Of a stretch of 64,000 nt of DNA, positions 59,901 to 64,000 are shown one piece after another. Position numbers and translations under genes: made by a program. A model generated the notes under the pieces. The model did not search any database and was not told the origin of the DNA. It worked only from the letters and a program-made list of their open reading frames with translations. How positions within the stretch are numbered: the stretch's first letter is position 1; each line of letters starts with the position of its first letter. The stretch spans positions 1,114,114-1,178,113 of the forward strand of contig RPFO01000076.1 of the NCBI GenBank assembly GCA_009746045.1. Reading direction: 5' to 3'. Source of the stretch: Mesostigma viride (taxonomy: Eukaryota; Streptophyta; Mesostigmatophyceae; Mesostigmatales; Mesostigmataceae).

Positions 59901-60118
59901 CATGGCTTTCATGGCTTTCATGGCTGTCATGGCTGTCATGGCTGTCATGGCTGTCATGGCTGTCATGGCTGTCATGGCTGTCATGGCTGACAGTCATGGC
60001 TGTCATGGCTGTCATGGCTGTCATGGCTGTCATGGCTGTCATGGCTGTCATGGCTGTCATGGCTGTCATGGCTGTCATGGCTGTCATGGCTGTCATGGCT
60101 GTCATGGCTATCATGACT
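59901..60118. repeat. 9-bp minisatellite, unit ATGGCTGTC (plus orientation)
   Basis: About 24 copies with few variants (two CTTTC units at the start, one GACAGTC interruption near 59989-59997). Open frames across it (MAV, WLS and CHG repeats) are by-products of a 9-bp period. Confidence 0.95.
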
Positions 60119-61590
60119 GCCATTGTTGGCGCCGCTGTCGTCGCATGCATTCAGTACTGCCTAGGTGTCTTGCATCGCTGACTTTTGTGCCTGTTTGCAT
60201 CTCTGGGTTATTAACATAGCTGTATTGCATGCTTGCATTGGTGGCTGCCTGTGATTGTTTCCCTTGTTGGTGCATGTGGTGATGGAGCATGGGCCTCTGT
60301 TGAGAGGTCACATAGCACTGACAGTGCTGTACACAATGTGCGGCAATTTTTGCCAGGGCGCCACCTTTCCTCGTCTGAGTGGGCCCCACCCGCAATCAGC
60401 CTCAACTAGATATCTAGGTACTGGGAGATTGGGGATGTGATATCGTCTTCGTGGTAAGTGCTCGCTGTGCTTGCTGCACATGTGCTGGCTAGTGTTGGCA
60501 TGTTGCTGGCTTGCTGGCTTGCTGGCTTTCTGGCTTTCTGGCTTTCTTTCATGCATCATGTGCATCTCTTGCGTTGCTGATGTGAACAGAGGGGTCTGGG
60601 CTACATGCGGTTTGCAAGTGCTGCTATCTGCTTCCGTTGCTGCTATATCTGCTACCTTGGCCAGAGCTAAGCTGATGGTGTTCGCCGCCAACAACTGGCT
60701 AAGGGCGAGCAGAGCATTTTCAATGCCACACGAGCTGCCTACCTCAATCATGAACTTAATTGCTGGATGCATTGGGGTGTTACCCATGTGGTTCACTCTT
60801 GTTGGAATTAATTAATTAATTAATTAAACTCGTGCTCCCGTTGGGGAGTCACGGAGCACCGAAGTGCTTTTAATCCCTGTGTGTGCACTACAGGAGAAAG
60901 GGCAGAGACCCCCAGTCTCCTTCATGCCAAAGGCATGCCACATTGTTGGAATAATACCGTGTATCTGTTGCTTTCTCGCGCTCTACCTGTGTGTACAACT
61001 TCCATTACAAACCCAAATGACAGGCTTTTTTGTCTTATTCTTGTACTTGATGTTGCAAGTATATAGCAATACTGTGACATACCATCTGGGTATGTCATGG
61101 AGAAGGCCTGCCTGACTGCCTTATTATTGTACCCACCCCGGTGCAGGAAGGGATTTCACTACATGCATGCATTGTAGATGCCCTTGCGAAGTGAGTCCAT
61201 TGAACCCATCATAGCTTCTCATATATATTAAAAATATAATTACTTACAGCAGAGTGAAATCACATATATATGCTTGCACGTGGTGCATGTAATGGAATGC
61301 GTGCGGCATGATTCTTGAAAATGCCAGCACGTGCCCTAGTAGGTAATTCAAACCGTTTTGTCGTACCACCGTGGCTCCACATCTGCTCCTTCCATCCACA
61401 TATGCATCACTTGCAGTGTGGTGTCTCACCATTATTCAATAACATGTGGTCTCTCACCATTAATAACTCGTTCATTCATTTAATTACAGTGATCAAGCGG
61501 TCGACCCGATGGGGAGCTCAGCGGAGCACCCGTTTAATAGGCAAACTCGTGCTCCCGTTGGGGAGTCATGCACGTCCGAGTGTTAACCCC
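60119..61590. other. Repeat-rich intergenic sequence
   Basis: No supported gene. It contains GGCTTGCT/GGCTTTCT tandem motifs near 60506-60550, a TTAA run at 60806-60827 followed by a hairpin motif at 60832-60859, and a related hairpin fragment at 61549-61567. Confidence 0.5.
60806..60859. repeat. TTAA run plus hairpin motif, copy 1
   Basis: TTAATTAATTAA is followed by ACTCGTGCTCCCGTTGGGGA and then GTCACGGAGCAC. GTGCTCC and GGAGCAC can pair. The same arrangement recurs at 62313-62362, and the hairpin half near 61546-61567. Confidence 0.75.
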
Positions 61591-61830
61591 GATGGATGGA
61601 TGGATGGATGGATGGATGGATGGATGGATGGATGGATGGATGGATGGATGGATGGATGGATGGATGGATGGATGGATGGATGGATGGATGGATGGATGGA
61701 TGGATGGATGGATGGATGGGTGGGTGGGTGGGTGGGTGGGTGGGTGGGTGGGTGGGTGGGTGGGTGGGTGGGTGGGTGGGTGGGTGGGTGGGTGGGTGGG
61801 TGGGTGGGTGGGTGGGTGGGTGGGTGGGTG
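61591..61830. repeat. Compound microsatellite (GATG)n(GGTG)n
   Basis: About 32 GATG units (61591-61718) switch to about 28 GGTG units (61719-61830). Its flanks match those of the short GATG tract at 62371-62390, which ends a LINE copy, so the array is probably an expanded LINE tail. Long open frames across it are not genes. Confidence 0.95.
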
Positions 61831-62312
61831 GGGGCACACAATCCTACCGGTCTTTTCTATCTAGATGGAGCTAGTGGTCTCTCCTGGCATTCTTCCCCTA
61901 GGTGCAAATACGCTTCTTCCCCACAGTGGGCCAGGGGGGGGCAAGGCGGCAAGCAAGCAAGCACACACTGACGTACATGCCACAGAGTACCATGATAACC
62001 ACATTAATATAAGAACACAAACGTTAAATATATAATCAAAAAACTAAAAGCTAAATTAAAGCCTGAATACATGCCTAACTGTGCGTGCAGGAGCAAACTA
62101 GCCCCCATGCAAATAGAGTGTGTCAGGACTCGGGAAGCTGTACGCCGTTTTGTCACAACTGATGGGATATTTAAATTTTAAACTGCACTGTCCCATGCAC
62201 CACCATGATCTCGAGGGTTGAGGCTAGCTCCATGTTCGATTCCTAATGAAAGCACGTTTCAAATATATACTTTTTTAGTTCATTACAACCGGCCAAGGAT
62301 AACCATGTCGTA
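61831..62312. other. Intergenic sequence next to the microsatellite, no gene seen
   Basis: The first 30 or so bases (CCTACCGGTC...CTATCTAGATG) resemble 62398-62430 next to the LINE tail, suggesting a second, truncated LINE 3' end. The rest is AT-rich without features. Confidence 0.5.
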
Positions 62313-62362
62313 TTAATTAATTAATTAATTAGACTCGTGCTCCCGTTGGGGAGTCACGGAGC
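62313..62362. repeat. TTAA run plus hairpin motif, copy 2
   Basis: Same order as at 60806-60859: TTAATTAATTAA, then CTCGTGCTCCCGTTGGGGAG and TCACGGAGC. It lies just beyond the short GATG tail of the LINE copy. Confidence 0.75.
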
Positions 62363-62370
62363 ATTAACCC

Positions 62371-62968
62371 CGATGGATGGATGGATGGGTGCAAACAGTC
62401 CTACCGGTCTAATCTATCTACATCGGCTACATACTACATCTATCTAACAGCATGCTATCAACAACAACTATCTAGGCAGCCGCACGCTGCCCTAGGGGGG
62501 CTATCTGGCGTGCCTCCCACGGGATTGCACACGTGGGCGCTTCCCCACTGGGGGGGGCTCATTGTCCTCTATGACCTGGGCCCACTTGGCCTTGTCCATC
62601 ATCTTCTTCCAAATCACGGAGAGGCCTAGGCCCCCCATGTCCTCTACTAGCTGTTCTTTGAAGGTGCGGGCCTTGCGGCGTCTAACATCACTGGGCCAAG
62701 CTCACGTCAGGAGGTGCCGGCCAGGCTGGGCTGGTCGCAGTCCTGCGGGGGGGCCACGTGAGGTGTCTACCTGGTTGGTGCGAGCTAGGTGCCCTACTAG
62801 CTGCAGGCGTCGTTGCTTAATGGTGCTGGTGATATAGGGCATGCCCTGGTACAGGTCCTCATTGCGGACGTGAGCAGCATATCCTACTCTGAAAATGGAA
62901 CGTAGCATGCTGGTGACCGCGCCGTCCAGCTTGCGGGCCAGGTCGGCGGTGAGGGTCGGCGTAACCAT
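62371..62968 (-). pseudogene. LINE (non-LTR retrotransposon) 3' end, truncated
   Basis: Minus-strand translation of 62968-62702 gives KLDGAVTSMLRSIFRVGYAAHVRNEDLY, then STIKQRRLQLVGHLART, the typical sequence C-terminal to RT in many LINEs (KLD....LR.......N..LY, I..RRL...GH..R). After a one-base shift at about 62702 the next frame continues RRRKARTFKEQLVEDMGGLGLS and MMDKAKWAQVIED, the usual end of such proteins. A short untranslated tail ends in (CATC)n at 62371-62390. The 5' part of the element is missing. Confidence 0.8.
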
Positions 62969-63452
62969 GTCGTATACACTCCGTGTGGCCCAGCCACATT
63001 TTCACGCTTGCTCTCTCTACCCTACCAAGTAGAATCCCTAGCCCTAGCCCTTACCCCTCCCTCACATGTATTGGATTGATACAACTATTGATCTGGATGC
63101 ATGCGATTAGTCATTACAGAAGAAATCACATCAACACTTGCTGCCAGCCATAATTGGTTGGAGCGATATCTGTGCTAGCCCATCGTGTGCATAGCAGGTT
63201 TACCTGTGGATACAAAACATTACAGTTATCGCTGCCATGGTCATGTGCATCTTGCAAATGCGCTGACCACTTGCTGAAGACTGCATTAATTTGCATGTCC
63301 AGCGAGCAGGCACTGCCTGCGCTGCGTGCCGCTTTCTGTTACAAAGAACACGCGTCCGGCATGCATTTGCGTCCTGCGTGCGCATCGCCAAATGAACTAG
63401 TTGCCTGCCCTTGAGCATCGTAAACTGACACTCCTAACATTCCCCTTGCAAC
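62969..63452. other. Intergenic sequence, no gene seen
   Basis: No coding, RNA or repeat feature recognised. Confidence 0.5.
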
Positions 63453-63662
63453 GGCGATGACAGCCATGACAGCCATGACAGCCATGACAGCCATGACAGC
63501 CATGACAGCCATGACAGCCATGACAGCCATGATAGCCATGACAGCCATGACAGCCATGACAGCCATGACAGCCATGACAGCCATGACAGCCATGACAGCC
63601 ATGACAGCCATGACAGCCATGACAGCCATGACAGCCATGACAGCCATGACAGCCATGACAGC
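63453..63662. repeat. 9-bp minisatellite, unit ATGACAGCC (minus orientation of the 59901 array)
   Basis: About 23 copies, one variant (ATGATAGCC near 63529). The unit is the reverse complement of that at 59901-60118, so the two arrays form an inverted pair 3.3 kb apart. Confidence 0.95.
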
Positions 63663-64000
63663 GATTTGGCATGACAACCCATGGTCTTAGGAGACACTGG
63701 TCCTGCGGTGCAGCTAACAGCTGCGTAGGGTGGGAAGCCATGACGATATGGGATATGGCAGCTTGTTACATCGGTTGGTTGCTCTGGTGTAGTGGCACAA
63801 GCGCGGTATTGTGTGTGGATAGCACTGTGTGTGTGCGTATGGACATGTGTGTATGTAAATATGCAAATGTGTACGTGTGGGCATGAACAAGCAATACAAG
63901 CCAGCCAGCAAGCCGGCCAGCCAGCAAACCCAAAGTAACGAAGCAGGCCTGGAAGCAAGGAAAGACAGGATGCAATATGCAAGAAGTTCGCTTACCTAAG
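63663..64000. other. Terminal intergenic sequence, no gene seen
   Basis: Contains a GTGT/ATGT-rich purine-pyrimidine stretch (63810-63880) and GCCAGCCAGCAA motifs (63900-63930). The window ends without a feature boundary. Confidence 0.5.

Noticed and set aside
59830-60181. Long repetitive reading frames (MAV, WLS, CHG and AMT repeats) on both strands
   Set aside because: They follow from a 9-bp unit without stops. No non-repeat coding sequence supports them.
61315-61971. Open frames of MDGW/GGWV or HPSI/HPPT repeats up to 218 codons
   Set aside because: They are translations of the GATG/GGTG microsatellite in every frame.
63453-63662. CRISPR-like regular array
   Set aside because: The unit is 9 bp with no spacers and the genome is eukaryotic: a minisatellite.

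Overview
This window is eukaryotic nuclear DNA made almost entirely of LTR retrotransposons, with no host gene that I can recognise. The mix (Ty3/gypsy chromovirus, several Ty1/copia-type lineages, a LINE tail, GC-rich coding next to AT-rich spacers, no bacterial signals) fits an alga or another plant-lineage or protist genome. I cannot name the species.

Positions 1-8756 are a noisy second copy of about 13673-22030, full of single-base insertions and spanning the same nested-insertion junction. It looks like unpolished long-read sequence joined to the contig. From 8757 to 40942 lies a three-level nest. Element C (minus, 35143-40942) is the oldest. Element B1 (minus, 8757-35142) sits inside the 3' LTR of C. 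B1 is interrupted twice: by chromovirus A (minus, 9175-19851, TSD TCTGG) near the 3' end of its pol, and by B2 (plus, 25772-34237, TSD CACGA), a relative of B1, inside its first ORF. B and C share an unusual plan: integrase, then a retropepsin-like domain, then reverse transcriptase and RNase H. Their RT motif is HGDD/HADD, their LTRs end AGTT...AACT, and B Gag and Pol are in one frame separated by a single UGA.

Element D (plus, 41930-48266) is a standard-order copia element with several frameshifts and a truncated 3' LTR. Element E (minus, 48979-59566) is the most striking. It is a young gypsy-type element with nearly identical 1.14-kb LTRs and an uninterrupted 2012-codon Pol frame that reads protease, C5 cytosine DNA methyltransferase, RT, RNase H, integrase and a C-terminal PHD finger. 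It therefore carries both a possible DNA-methylation writer and a chromatin reader.

The last 4.4 kb (59567-64000) holds no intact gene. It contains two oppositely oriented arrays of one 9-bp repeat, a GATG/GGTG compound microsatellite, a degraded LINE 3' end on the minus strand, and a dispersed hairpin repeat next to TTAA runs. No tRNA, rRNA or CRISPR array was seen.
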